From Hippopus hippopus (lineage: Eukaryota > Mollusca > Bivalvia > Cardiida > Cardiidae): a stretch of DNA of 64,000 nucleotides. Both the position numbers and the translations under genes were made by a program. Positions 1-10,553 of the stretch are shown piece after piece (position 1 is the stretch's first letter; each line of letters starts with the position of its first letter). The DNA is taken from the NCBI GenBank assembly GCA_946811185.2, contig OX328105.1, forward strand, positions 33,297,394 through 33,361,393, in the 5' to 3' direction. The notes beneath the pieces are model-generated. The model was not told where the DNA came from, made no database searches, and was given only the letters and a program-made list of their open reading frames with translations.

Positions 1-24
1 TTTCCGTCGAGTCTGACTTTATTT

Positions 25-1437
25 GCCCACCTGAAGTGCTCAAGGACAGATTTGTGAGGGTGCTGTGTCGGTCGTGCAATCCTAAATAATTGTGTGCACT
101 CTGGATACTCATGAAACTTTGTCCAAATTTTTGTCTTGATAATATCTCGGACAAGGCATGTTAGCTTTAAAAGAAGGTCACTGAAACAAATCTTAGAAAA
201 CTTTGTGTGCAATTTAGAGGCCACATTTTCAGTCCAATACTTATAAATCTTAGTCAGAATGATTCTTCTGATAAAATATCATATGATTGTGAAATAGAGT
301 CACATTTGGTCATAAAATAGGTAATTGTGACAAATCTTAGAAAATCTTAGAAAAACCTTGGTAAAATCTAGAGGCCACATTTTCAGTCGAATACTCATGC
401 AACTTGGTCAGAATGTTTCTCTTGATGATATCACTAACAACGTTGAAATTGCGTCACGTTGGTTAAAAAAGTGGGTCACAGACACATCTTAGAAAAACCT
501 TTTATGCACTATAGAGGCCATATTTTCAGCTGGATACTCATGAAACTTGATCAGAATGTTGGTCTTGATGATATCTTGGACAGGTTTGAAACCGGATCAT
601 ATCATGGAAAAATACATCACTGGGACAAATCTTCGAAAAACATTGTTTGCACACAAGAGGCCACATGGTCAGTCTGTTACTCATTAAATTTTGTCAAAAT
701 GTTATTCTTGATGACATTTCTGACAAGTTTGAAATCGGGTCACATCTGTTCAAAAAGTAGGTCAAAGGGCTAAATATTAGAAAAACCTTGTGTGCATTCT
801 AGGGGCCATGTTTTCAGTTGGATACTAATGAACTTGGTTGTTTTCATATCTGGAGTGAATTTGAAATCTGGTTACGTCTGGTCAAAGAGTTAGTCACTGG
901 TACAAATATGAGAAAATCTGTTGTGTGCTGTAGAGGCAGCTATTTTAGTCTGCTACTCATGAAACTTGGTCAGAATGTTTGTCTTGATGATAAATAGTAC
1001 AGATTCAAAATTGGTTCATGTATGATTAAAAAATAGGTCACTGGGATTAATCTTATAAAAAGTTGTATGCGCTCTAAAAGCCGCCTTTTTTAGTATTATT
1101 TATAATCATGAACATTTGCCAGAATGTTTGTTCAGATGATATCTTGCACAAGTTCAGTATTTGGTCATATTGGGTCAAAAAGTAGGTCACTTGGACACAT
1201 AATAGAAAAAACTTGTGTGCATTCTAGAGGCCACATTTTCAGTGTAAAACTCATGAAATTTCACCAGAATATTTGTTCGATAATATTTTGAACAGTGTTA
1301 AAACTTGGTTACATTGGATCAAAAGGTAGGTCACTAACACCCATGTGTTTCCATCATCACAACCAGGGTGTCTTCATCTTTATTAGTAATATGACTTTAC
1401 CGAGGTGTGTGCTTTAGGGCCAATGGCCCTCTTGTTC
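25..1437 (+). repeat. Tandem-core repeat element, copy 1
   Basis: This element consists of diverged units of about 145-150 bp, each carrying the phrases GAGGCCACATTTTCAGT and TTGGTCAGAATGTTTGTCTT. It starts near a CACCTGAAGTGCTCAAGG head at the window edge and ends with the hairpin-like GGGCCAATGGCCC followed by TCTTGTT. Short flanks around a tandem core resemble the pearl-type elements known in bivalves; that link is an inference. Open frames inside it are repeat artefacts. Confidence 0.75.
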
Positions 1438-1506
1438 ATTTTTACTTCATGTATTTCTGCAGGAAAATTCATAATAATATAATGTATAAAACCACGTTCA
1501 TTTCAG

Positions 1507-1711
1507 ATGGAGTGCTGGTTCCTATTGTTTTATTAGTCCTGAATGGTGGAATCGGCACCCTGGAAACTGTTTGTGAAGCTATACAGAAAAATACTCCTGC
1601 TGTCATCATTAAAGGGTCTGGGAGAGCAGCGGACATCTTGGCATATGCTTATCAGAATGCCAAGGAAGAAGTAATAGAAACCAAAGATCAAGAGGGAAAT
1701 ACACAGAAAAG
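1507..1711 (+). CDS. TRPM-type channel, exon 1 of window (N-terminal homology region)
   Basis: First visible exon of a TRPM-family cation channel. It is bounded by TTTCAG and AAAAG|GTAAAG and ends after two bases of a codon. The peptide contains LNGGIGTLETV and IIKGSGRAADILAYAY, the pattern of the N-terminal TRPM homology (SLOG-like) region, in which a glycine-rich loop is followed by a GSGR-A-D-L motif. In the family this cytosolic region shapes the tetramer and in some members binds nucleotides. The start codon and earlier exons are outside the window. Subfamily cannot be settled from this exon. Confidence 0.88.
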
Positions 1712-1769
1712 GTAAAGATATTTTAAGAACTAGAATAAACTCTGAAAACGCCAAGCACAAACTCTGTCA

Positions 1770-1862
1770 GGTTTGTAGACAATGTATATCAAGATCAGAC
1801 TGCCTTTTACAGACTGTTAAGTTCAAGATAAGACTGGACAGAATGTGCAGTCTGGTTTGGAC
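1770..1862. repeat. Pal-2 palindromic repeat, diverged copy
   Basis: ATCAAGATCAGACTGCC is followed by an inverted match, TGTGCAGTCTG. This is a decayed copy of the Pal-2 family, best preserved at 41947-42135. Confidence 0.5.
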
Positions 1863-2532
1863 CTACTCGTATATTGGTAAACCCACCCCTACTTTCAGAA
1901 TTGTAGTATTTTGGTCTGTAGTGGTTTTTACCTGATTGAGAAAGTGATAAGTATTAACGACCCAAAGGAAGAAGCCCCATAATTTGAGCTATAGTGAAAT
2001 TGTCATCTGAAATGCTTTCAATTTTGACCGGTCGACATTTTTCTCCTTAGGTAACTAGTAAAAATGAGTTATGTACACAGGAAAAGCAGCCAGTATATAT
2101 AAGTATATATCGATACTTTGCTCTTGGCATTCTAACAACTCACTATTCCGAGGCTAGGCCTTTCATTGCTTCCATTAAAGTAACAATAGCTTCCAAAAGT
2201 AAACAAAGTGGGTGTAAAATACATTTACTTTTAAATCACATTGTTTAATCATTGTGAAGATGCCAATCTGTTATTGTACAGTCAGTCCAAGTGTTAGTCG
2301 CTGGCAGAGAAATTAATTTCCAAACTAGTTTAAAAGTTGCCACGTTACTCTATCTTTTGTGTACTTTTTGCCTGATATATTTTTTTTTTTCTTTTGCCAG
2401 AGGCTAATACTTGGACGAACCACACGATAACAGATGATCATCTTCACAATATTTTCTATACTTTTAAATGGTATGATTTAAATTTGAATGCATTTTAACA
2501 CCTGCTTTTTTTTCCACTATTGGGCCTTCTTT

Positions 2533-2757
2533 TAACCGGAAAGCAACATTTTAGAACCATCCAAATTGAAAGCATAAATTTGCAGACAACAAAATTAAGT
2601 TGGCTTCAGTGATAGTATCTGTATTTTATATGGCAAATAATATTGTGGGAAAAGGAGGAAATGCTGGTTAACAGCATTTTCTCCTTTTCCACAATATTCC
2701 AAAAGGCCTTCTTAATCACGATTGTTGAAAGTTGGAATCAGTTTGTTAAAGTTAAAA
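2533..2757. mobile_element. Pal-1 palindromic MITE copy
   Basis: The central palindrome is at about 2641-2700: ATTGTGGGAAAAGGAGGAAA, its inverse, and a GTTAAC centre. The flanking ATTTTAGAACCATCCAAATT arm matches the other copies. Confidence 0.75.
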
Positions 2758-2802
2758 AGTAATTATGAAAAAATTCTGTGATTGTTTGTCTTAAAGAACA
2801 AG

Positions 2803-2999
2803 AAGGTATATGGAGGGTGCACTTAGTATACAAGTGAAAGAGATGGTGGAAAAAGAGTTTGGACCAAACAAAATTGATACACATATGAACTGGATTAAAG
2901 ATTGCCTAGATAAGAGTGACCTTGTGTCCGTGTTTGAGCTGGGTAACAAATTAGGAAGTAGAGAAATCGATGTTTCCATGCTTCAAGCATTGCTCAAAG
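2803..2999 (+). CDS. TRPM-type channel, exon 2 of window
   Basis: The exon starts after AACAAG and ends at CTCAAAG|GTAAGAG. Its first base completes the codon left open by the previous exon, and it ends one base into a codon. The peptide is charged and predicted helical (for example VKEMVEKEF and CLDKSDLVSVFELG). This fits the cytosolic MHR segment after the GSGR motif. It opens with two arginines across the junction. Assignment rests on phase continuity and its place between two clear TRPM exons. Confidence 0.8.
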
Positions 3000-3030
3000 G
3001 TAAGAGTTTGATGACATCATGGTAGTGTAA

Positions 3031-3242
3031 TCCTCTACCACACAACCGAGAATTTAATCGACCGAGAGGGAACATTGTGGAAAAAGGAAAAAATGCTAGC
3101 TACCAGTATTTTCTCCTTTTCCCACAATAATCATCTGCCCTTTTGAAGATGAATCCTTTCATTTGAACCAAATTTAATTTGTTCTCTGCAACTGTTTTGA
3201 ATTTGAATGAGTCTAAAATTCTGTTTTTTTTTGTAAAGAGTT
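3031..3242. mobile_element. Pal-1 palindromic MITE copy
   Basis: Begins CCTCTACCACACAA and ends TTGTAAAGAGTTTT. The central inverted repeat is at about 3072-3132, with AGCATTTT-type arms around GCTAGCTACC. Confidence 0.75.
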
Positions 3243-3304
3243 TTGCATAATTATTGTACAAAGATTGTTAAACAAAATCGTACAACTTATATTAATCATA
3301 GGTG

Positions 3305-3525
3305 TGCTAATTGGCTCAGTAAGTCTAGAACTCGTGACCTGAAGGCCCCGGGTTTAAGCCGCACTGAATCCACTGGGATTTTCGTTGATGTGTCGTGGGG
3401 CAAGACACTTCAGTTCTCCAGCCTAGTAATAGATGAAACCCAGAAAATACATGAATATGTGATCTGTTGGCGTGATATGACTGAAATAATGTTTAAAGAG
3501 GCGTAAAACACAATTCAATCGATCA
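3305..3525 (+). mobile_element. tRNA-derived SINE, family B
   Basis: A tRNA-like head (TTGGCTCAGTAAGTCTAGAACTCG, then GGGTTTAAGCC in place of a B box) leads into the body shared with 53609-53850, including GGCAAGACACTTCAG and GACTGAAATAATGTT. A further reversed tRNA-like remnant follows at about 3540-3625. Confidence 0.7.
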
Positions 3526-3677
3526 ATGATGATAGCGATGGTCTCGACGACTACTTCCTTGAAACCTTCCATCACTGGATTCGAACCCAGAACCTTTGCT
3601 GTACCAGTATGGCACTGTCTCCCAAATAAATAATGTTACAGAATAACCAGGATTACGGTATTGATGTAATGAATGTT

Positions 3678-3832
3678 CCTTTATCCTTTAACCCTTTTTC
3701 AAACGACAAATCGTAGACTTTATCAAATTAAAACATGGCTCAAATGATCAGAATAGTCTGTTAATTGAAAGAAAACATTGTTGAAAAAAAGGAGAAAATG
3801 CTGGTTGCCCACAATGTTTTCAAAAGCCTCAA
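3678..3832. mobile_element. Pal-1 MITE copy, one arm collapsed
   Basis: Left half is intact (AACCCTTTTTCAAACGACAA, then AACATTGTTG with GGAGAAAATGCTGGTTGCC), but it jumps directly to CACAATGTTTTCAAAAGCC, so half of the central palindrome is deleted. Confidence 0.65.
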
Positions 3833-3974
3833 GGAACATTACTTTCGATGGCGTTTAGCATATATTTTTTCTGAACTCTTGGCCAGACGACAAGTATTTA
3901 GCCTTCTCTGTACATGTATTGAAAGCACTTGCAGAAGATCAAGTAAATTTTACTGAAATATTGGAATTTGTCTT

Positions 3975-4110
3975 TGGTATGGTAGTAAACATTCTGGATA
4001 AAGGAAAAAGTGCTGCTTATCAAATGCGAACGAGCATTTTCTCCTTTGCCCATTAAGTTTTCAAAATAATTTTTCCTCGGAGTTATAAAAACATGAGATT
4101 CTTGGAGGAA
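3975..4110. mobile_element. Pal-1 MITE copy, diverged
   Basis: Core arms AAGGAAAAAGTGCTG and GAGCATTTTCTCCTTTGCCC surround a 15-base unpaired centre. Confidence 0.6.
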
Positions 4111-4137
4111 ATGTAAATGCTGGACCTAGAAGTAGTA

Positions 4138-4363
4138 AACCCTTTACCAAACAGGAAAATTCTAGGCTCTGCTAAATTCAAATCATTTGCAGATGACAAA
4201 TTAAGTGTTGCTTAGATGAGTAGGGTTGTCTTAAAGAGATGGAAACAGTGTGAGAATAAAAGAAAATGTTGATCACCAACATGTTCATCTTTTCTAAAGA
4301 GGTTTGTTGAAAGCCCTCCCTCTGAGGGTCGTTAAAACTGGTGATCGGTATAGGGTTAAATGT
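4138..4363. mobile_element. Pal-1 palindromic MITE, near full length
   Basis: Begins AACCCTTTACCAAACAGG and ends TATAGGGTTAAA, the inverted terminal sequences of the family. The core is at about 4255-4300. Confidence 0.7.
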
Positions 4364-4389
4364 TTGCTTGACTGTTTTCACAGAAAACA

Positions 4390-4665
4390 ACGAGTTATTG
4401 TCATAGACCTAGCGTTGTCTACGTCATCTGCGTCGTCGTGCTGGAAGTGTGACATTTTGTAATATCTCTGTTATTACTAAAGATATTAACATCAAATTCG
4501 GACAAGTTGATCACATTCAAAATGGGATCTCAAGCAACAGGGGCAGGTAACCATCAAATTGTTTTGAAACAATTATGTCCCGTTTTTGAGTTAAAATTTT
4601 CACTGAAAATCAAGCACTTCATCAGCCGAGCATTGGCAGCTGCATGCAGTGCTCTTGTTTAACAC
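4390..4665 (+). repeat. Interspersed repeat family R4
   Basis: A repeat of about 280 bp shared with 49390-49690, 51945-52152, 55890-56135 and 56325-56635. Diagnostic phrases are TTGTTATTACT, GGCAGGTAACCATC and a terminal AGCATTGGCAGCTGCATGCA. No coding content was seen. Confidence 0.65.
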
Positions 4666-4799
4666 CTATATTACATTAAAAAACACAGATAATTGAGTAT
4701 TTTGGTTCATGGTGTTGCCTCTCAAAATATCAGTTTTGTAGTTCCCCTGTTGATATGGTACCCTGAATGAAAATAGACATCAATATTCTCTACTTTCAG

Positions 4800-4900
4800 C
4801 CAATAAGAATCAGGTTATGGATCAGCTGAGACTTGCCCTTGCCTGGAACAGAATTGATGTTGCCAAGAATGATATATTTACAGACGATAAAAGATGGCCT
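4800..4900 (+). CDS. TRPM-type channel, exon 3 of window
   Basis: Acceptor TACTTTCAG, donor GGCCT|GTACGT. The first two bases complete the open codon and the exon ends on a codon boundary. The peptide has LALAWNRIDVAKNDIF then a terminal WP. This is the conserved TRPM element in which a helix with L-x-L-A-W-x-R is followed by a tryptophan-proline. It belongs to the cytosolic MHR3/4 region, where ankyrin-like helices stack in the family. The call is firm because both motif and splice phase agree. Confidence 0.88.
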
Positions 4901-4911
4901 GTACGTATATA

Positions 4912-5532
4912 CGAGGGCTGAGCAAAATATTTTTTTGAATTTCGTCATAACTTTTGAATTTGATGTCTGATATTTTTCAGATTTTCACTTTGTAATCATG
5001 GTCTACTTACAATGCCCAGATTAAATAAAAAAAAAAAACATCAGTTTGATTATACTTTGGATGTTTTTATTTTTCACCGTAAAAAGCTTAAGATTTGCTG
5101 CTCCGGAGCACGTCTTAAAATCATTGTTGTGTTGCTTTTAACAACGATCATTTTTCAGAATCAAATCTCCTGAAATAACCTAAACGTGATAGATGGCTCC
5201 ATTTGACGTTTTGTGCCAAATTTCTGGTGTCAGTTCCAAAAAACAATGTAAATCCTGAAGTTTTTGTGGGACTTGTCTAAGGAAAAATAAGGTAAAAAAT
5301 TGTGGTTTTGGAAGTTGTAGATACTCGCGCAGCGATAAAATTCTGTGTAAACTAATTGTATAGTCCGTTGTAAAAGGAGTCACAGCAACTCCTTTTTTCA
5401 ATCAATTTGTCTGAAACTTTCCAATTTTGTCCATAATGAACGAATCTTAAACATATGAAAATTTAAATGTAATAGCACTTGTAGTTTTGTTTTAATTGAC
5501 ATATTCCACAAACTTTTTAGCTCAGCCCTTAT
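4912..5532. mobile_element. Mariner-like MITE candidate
   Basis: The ends are inverted copies of AGGGCTGAGC and lie next to TA dinucleotides: TATACGAGGGCTGAGC on the left, GCTCAGCCCTTATA on the right. Length is about 620 bp. No transposase could be read in any frame, so this looks non-autonomous. It starts 12 bp after the donor of the exon at 4800-4900. Confidence 0.6.
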
Positions 5533-5689
5533 AGAAATTGTGATTTATTCTAATAAGTTTAGCTTAATCTGTTAGGTGATAACCAATAGACATATCATCC
5601 TTGGCTAAATACTGTCATTCGAATTGATCACTATTCTTCTATTTAATCTTTTAGGGGTAACCAGTTTGAAAGAACTGACCATGTATATA

Positions 5690-5912
5690 AATGGTGTTTA
5701 ATTTAGCATTCAAAATTATATCAGTCATATCACGGCAACAGCCCACTTATTCGTGTATGCACTGGGTTTCACTAGTACTCTGAAGTGTCCTGCCCAAAGA
5801 CACTCCCATGAAAAAACCCAATCCTTCCAGTGGTGGTTGAACGCAGGACTTCCAGCTTACGATCCCTATACTTTACCACTGAGCCATGCAGGACCTCCAA
5901 TTCTTTCAAAGA
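5690..5912 (-). mobile_element. tRNA-derived SINE, family B (reverse)
   Basis: Reverse-strand copy. GACACTCCCATG and TGAAGTGTCCTGCCCAA mirror the family body, and TACCACTGAGCCATGCAGGAC is the inverted tRNA-like head. Confidence 0.7.
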
Positions 5913-6308
5913 CAAATCCTTTCATTTCAATCCTACTTAAAGTAACAACAGCTGCCAATGGTAAACAAGGCGGGTGTAAAAAATGCATGTAAATATTATA
6001 TCATATCATTCAAAAGTATGGAAATTATTGTGAAGATGACAATCTGTTACTGTACAGTCAGTCCCATTGTAAGTCGCTGGCTTAGAAATTAATTTCAAAA
6101 CTAGGTTAAAACCTACCAAGTCACAATATCTTAGTTTACTTTTTGCCTGATTTTAAAATTTATGTTTCTGCTAGCGACTAATACTTGGACAGACCACACA
6201 ATAACAGATTGTTATTTTCACAATATTTTCCATACCTTTAAATGGTACGAACTATCATTTAAATTTCAATGCATTTTAAACACTGATATTTCGGCCCCTT
6301 TTGAGCCT

Positions 6309-6541
6309 TTAACCCTTTACAAGACGATAGAATATTAGACTTGTCCAAATTGAAAGCATTGGTAGATGGCAAATTAAATGTTGCGCAAATGGTGAACTTT
6401 CTTTGAAAGGGTAGACAAAATTCTGGGAAAAGGGGAAAAAGGAAAATGCTGGTTACCATGATTTCCTCCTTTGTACACAATGTTTTCAAAAGCTTTCTTT
6501 CTCATGGTTGTTAAACTCGGAAATGTGTGGGAAAGGATTAA
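6309..6541. mobile_element. Pal-1 palindromic MITE, near full length
   Basis: TAACCCTTTACAAGACG opens it and GGGAAAGGATTAA closes it. The core around 6425-6485 is asymmetric, its right arm reading CCTCCTTTGTACACAATG. Confidence 0.7.
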
Positions 6542-6739
6542 TATGTTTCCAGCAGATACTTTGATACTGGACGATTCTAAAATTTTGTTGTTTGATAAAG
6601 AGTAAACTGTCAAAAGTAGAACCAATACCAGAAGGGCTTGTAACCGTGAAATATTTCTAAGACATTCATGACCCTTTTTAGACTAAGTATTTTCACAGAA
6701 AGAGCTAATGAAAATTGACACAACCATGTGATGCTTCTT

Positions 6740-7262
6740 TTAATCTACATCTATATCTACATAGGTACCATCAACAATCGATTTCTGATTATACTGATAG
6801 GTCTGGAACATGGTAAAAAGTTAAAAAATAAAAGCAGATGGCTATGGTATATAATGATGATATAGTTACAGGTTAATATTTCAATTATAAAAATGTAAGA
6901 AATAAAAACAGAATGCTATTTAAACACACAAGAATTCAGGCTGTTGGTGAAGCCTTGAGGACTATCACTGGCATTGATGTTATTAGGCAGGGCATTCCAG
7001 TATCTGACTGTGCGTGGAAAGAACGAGTTCTTCTTAAATTGAGTTCTTGAAAAAGGTATCATGTACTTTAAATTTCCAGTTGTAATGAGGTGGTTGTGGT
7101 CTACAATGACAAGATGATTCACTATTTTATACAAAATAATAACAGCTGCTCCTTTTCATCTTTGTCTAAGTGTTCCATTTAAGAGTTTCAAGCATTGATG
7201 TGACATTTCTTTCGTAAGAATAATTATTGATAACATATCGTGCTACTGCCTTTTGCACCCTC
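6740..7262 (-). mobile_element. Non-LTR retrotransposon 3' fragment (RT C-terminal end)
   Basis: On the minus strand, broken frames read VQKAVARYVINNYSYERN and then, from about 7134 to 6916, NSFFPRTVRYWNALP. This is the characteristic end of the reverse-transcriptase ORF of Jockey/CR1/RTE-type LINEs. Several stops and frame changes interrupt it. It has no 5' region and is dead. It lies immediately before the splice acceptor of the exon at 7301. Clade is not assigned. Confidence 0.7.
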
Positions 7263-7300
7263 TCGATGTCATATGTTCTTTTTTCTTAATACTATTTCAG

Positions 7301-7435
7301 ACTGGAAGTTTAGATGAACTGATGCTATCTGCCATACAGTTAAACAGAACCAATTTTGTGGAGCTATTTATGGAACATGGTGTCAGTTTGAGGGAATTCC
7401 TTACCAAGAAGCGCCTTCTAATACTGTACAATAAG
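7301..7435 (+). CDS. TRPM-type channel, exon 4 of window
   Basis: Acceptor CTATTTCAG, donor ATAAG|GTTTGT, with both ends on codon boundaries (45 codons). The peptide has LMLSAIQLNRTNFVELFMEH followed by REFLTKKRLLILYN. This is the TRPM pattern of paired helices in which each repeat carries a phenylalanine-valine and a leucine-phenylalanine pair. It continues the cytosolic MHR solenoid. A family A SINE follows within 60 bp of the donor. Confidence 0.88.
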
Positions 7436-7486
7436 GTTTGTGGCATTGACATGGGTAGGGTTATATTTTGGTCATGCAGCTCCAGC

Positions 7487-7770
7487 CGAGCATGGCAGTG
7501 CAGTTGGTAGCATGCAAAACATGAGACAAGGGAGTTGCTGGTTTGAATCTTCAGCTGGGTCATTTTTTTTTTTTTTTTTTTTCAAAGATTGATAGAAGTG
7601 ATTGTGGCATGATTCATTTCTCACTCACCGCTGATAATTGTCTCAGCTATGATTATGTTGGAATGCAGCCAGTGACTTGGGAAGAATATTGTCCAAACTA
7701 CTGTTAAAGGATAGTCCAGGAAAGCATTGATAGGCACTCTGGCCACTAGCAATATAACTGAAATCATGGA
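7487..7770 (+). mobile_element. tRNA-derived SINE, family A
   Basis: The head has CAGTTGGTAGCATGC and GGTTTGAATCTTC, then a poly-T stretch. The body shares ATTGATAGAAGTGATTGTGG, CACTCACCGCTGATAATTGT and TATAACTGAAAT with 15297-15595 and 61553-61850. Confidence 0.75.
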
Positions 7771-7901
7771 CTTGTCCAAATTGAAAGTATTTGTAGACAA
7801 TAAATGTGGCCCAAATTATAATTTCTGTCTTTGATAGGAAAGAAAACATAGTGGGAAAAGGAGAAACTGCCGGTTATTTGGGATTGTGTGGTAAAGGTTA
7901 A
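7764..7901. mobile_element. Pal-1 MITE copy, half palindrome
   Basis: Reads GACTTGTCCAAATTGAAAG through GTGGGAAAAGGAGAAACTGC and then jumps to GGGATTGTGTGGTAAAGG. The right arm of the palindrome is deleted. Confidence 0.65.
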
Positions 7902-8039
7902 GTACATGTTGTAGCAATGTAGCAAAATGAGAAAATGCTTGTTTTAAGCAATTGTATTCAGAATTGGTCTGCTGTATGGCAAGAAAAGTCATCTGCCACA
8001 AAGTTATTTTTAGAGGTAATGCATTCACTTGTATCAAAC

Positions 8040-8260
8040 TTAATCCTTTGCTAAACAATAATGACCGTAAAGAAGAAGGCTTTTGAAAAACATTATGAGA
8101 AAAAGAAAAAAACGTTGGTGACCAACATTTTCTCATCTTTCCATAATGTTTTCCTACTCTTACAAAGACGAATTTCATCATTTCAGCCACATCATTTGTC
8201 GTCTGCAAATCCTTTAAACTTCAGCAAGTCCCTTTTTTTTTTTGTTTGGTAATAGGTTAA
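8040..8260. mobile_element. Pal-1 palindromic MITE, near full length
   Basis: Begins TAATCCTTTGCTAAACAA and ends TTTGGTAATAGGTTAAA. The core at about 8089-8150 is centred on GTTGGTGACCAAC. Confidence 0.75.
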
Positions 8261-8454
8261 AAACATAAAGACATAAGGCGAATAAACTGTACTGTGGCTG
8301 AAATTTATCATTCCAGAACAGTGCGTTTAGTGAAAACTATTTTATATGAGTGGGTTTGAATAGAATCCCTGTAACGTTCGAAAGTTTTTGCTGGAACTAA
8401 TTGATAACTTTTATATAATTATCTCTGCAATGATTAAATATTTACTAGATTATG

Positions 8455-8602
8455 AGATTTGTCTTTGAAAGGGTAGAAAACATCCAGGGAAATGCTGGTT
8501 ACAAGTATTTTCTCTTTCCAGCAATGTTTTTTCTCTTTCCTGCAATGTTTTTGAATGCTTTCTTCTTCAGAGTCAATACGGGATTGTTTGGTAAAGGCTT
8601 AA
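8455..8602. mobile_element. Pal-1 MITE copy with small internal duplication
   Basis: GTTTTTTCTCTTTCC-GCAATG is repeated twice in the right arm (about 8525-8550). The end reads GGATTGTTTGGTAAAGGCTT. Confidence 0.65.
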
Positions 8603-8734
8603 TTTACACCGAGTGTTCATATTTACTAAAAATGTTGTCAAAGTCAATTAGTACAATTTTGTAAAGAAACGGTATGGGTTATTGCCACAGTACCGACAGT
8701 GCTTTGAAGTAATCCTCATAATTTTTACTTACAG

Positions 8735-8776
8735 ATCCCACAGAATAACTGTCTTCTCAGAAACCTGCTCATTAAA
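8735..8776 (+). CDS. TRPM-type channel, exon 5 of window (14-codon microexon)
   Basis: Acceptor ACTTACAG, donor ATTAAA|GTAATG. It is exactly 14 codons, phase 0 at both ends, reading IPQNNCLLRNLLIK. Neighbouring exons are also phase 0 here, so skipping it would keep the frame. That makes it a possible alternative exon (inference). It lies where TRPM proteins have the linker between two MHR helical pairs. The case rests on phase, splice sites and position, because the peptide is too short to recognise alone. Confidence 0.7.
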
Positions 8777-8849
8777 GTAATGGGAAAAACGAAAGGGTTT
8801 GGTTTGGTTAGTCATTGAACTACATGTATTTTTGATTGTTTGTTTGTTT

Positions 8850-8914
8850 CCTTCCTTCCTCCCACCCTCTTTCCTTCCTTTCTTCCCTCCCCCCACTCCC
8901 TCCTAACTTCCTTT

Positions 8915-8946
<32 letters not shown>

Positions 8947-8962
8947 GCTTTCTTTCTTTTCA
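8850..8962. repeat. Pyrimidine-rich microsatellite
   Basis: CCTT- and TTTC-type tetranucleotide runs with a C-rich interruption. The open frames on both strands here are low-complexity artefacts. Confidence 0.9.
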
Positions 8963-8977
8963 AATTTCTCCACCTTT

Positions 8978-10441
8978 TTAGCTCATCTGAGCACGAAGTA
9001 CTCAAGGTGAGCTTTTGTAATCATGCTGTGTCCATCGTCTGGCGTCCTTTGTGCAGTCGTCAACATTTACCTTGTGTGCAATCTAGAGGCCAGAAATTCG
9101 GTAAGAAACTCATAAAACTTAGTCAGAATGTTTGTCTTGAACATATTTCTGACAAGTTTGGAATTGGGTCATATCGGGTCAAAAAGTAGGTCACCAGGCC
9201 AAATCTTAGAAAAACCTTGTGTGCACTCTAGAGGCAACATTTTTAGCGTGATACTCTTGAAACTTTGTTAGAATATTTGTCTTGATAATACATTGGACAA
9301 GATCAAAATTGGGTCGTGTTGGGTAAAAGTAGGTCACCCGGGAAAATCGTAGAAAAACCTTATGTGCACTCTACAGGCCAAATTTTTAGCTTAATATGCA
9401 TGGAACTAGGTCACGTGATTGCCTTGATGATATTTCGAACAAGTTTGAAATTGGGTCATGTCGGATCATAAAGAAGGTCACAGGACCGAATCTTAGAAAA
9501 ACCTTATGTGCACTCTAGAGTCCACATTTTCGGCCTGATACTCATGAAAGTAGGTAAGAGGATCTGTCTTGATAATATCTCTTAGAAGTGTGTAATTGGG
9601 TCACCTCAGGCCAAAAAGTAGGTCACTAAGCCAAATCTTAGAAAAACCTTATGTGCATACAACAGGCCACATTTTCAGCCTGATCCTCATGAAACTAGGT
9701 CAGAGTATTTGTCTTGATGATATCTACGACAAGTTCAAAATTGGGTCATGTCAGGGAAAATGTAGGTCACTGGGCCAGATCTTAAATGAAAAAAAAAAAA
9801 CTCATGGTGCACTCTAGAGGTTGTATTTTAAGCTTGAGAGTATTTTCTTGCTATTTCAGACATGTTTGAAACTGGGACACACCTGGTCAAAAAGTAGGTC
9901 ACTTAGCTAAATCTTAGAGAAACCTGATGTGCTGTCTAGAGGCCACATTTTCAGCCTGATACTTGTCAAACTTGATCAGAATATTTATCTTGTTAATATC
10001 ACAGATAAGTGTGAAATTGGGATATGTAGGGTCAAAAAGTAGGTCACTAAGCCAAATCTTAGATAAACCTTATGTGCACTTCACAGTCCACAATTTCCGC
10101 CTGATACACTTTAACCTAGGTCAGAGTGTTTGTCTTGATGATATCTCATACAATTCTGAACTTTGGTCATGTTTGGTCAAAAAGTAGGTCGCAAGGCTAA
10201 ATCTTAGAAAAACCTTGTGTGCAGTCTAGAGGCTACATTTTCAGCCTGATTCTTCCGAAACTTGGTCAGAATGTTTGTCTTGTTGATATTGTAGACAAGT
10301 TTGAAGTTGGTCATGTTGTATCAAAAAGTGCATTACTTAATCTTATATGTTTTACATCATCACAATCAGGATCTCTGCAGATTTATCAAACCTAGATAAC
10401 TTTACTCCGGTGAGCACTTCAGGGCAAATGGCCCTCTTGTT
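8978..10441 (+). repeat. Tandem-core repeat element, copy 2
   Basis: The head reads TCTGAGCACGAAGTACTCAA and GGTGAGCTTTTGTAATC. About nine diverged units of roughly 145-150 bp follow (repeated AAATCTTAGAAAAACCTT and TAGGTCAC). The tail reads GAGCACTTCAGGGCAAATGG and CCCTCTTGTTC. This is the best example of the complete architecture in the window. Confidence 0.8.
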
Positions 10442-10553
10442 CAACAGAACAAACAACCCTTTACCACACACTGCCACGATTTAACAACCCTGAGGAAGAA
10501 ACTTTTGAAAACATTGTGGGCAAAGGAGAAAATACTGGTAAACAGTATATTTA

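Noticed and set aside
459..773. Open frames inside the tandem-core elements (also around 9596, 9963, 10933, 11358, 51006, 51142)
   Set aside because: Similar peptides recur because the DNA unit repeats; there is no start context, and frames differ between units.
8820..9189. Open frames over the pyrimidine microsatellite
   Set aside because: Lysine/arginine or phenylalanine/serine low complexity from a TTTC repeat.
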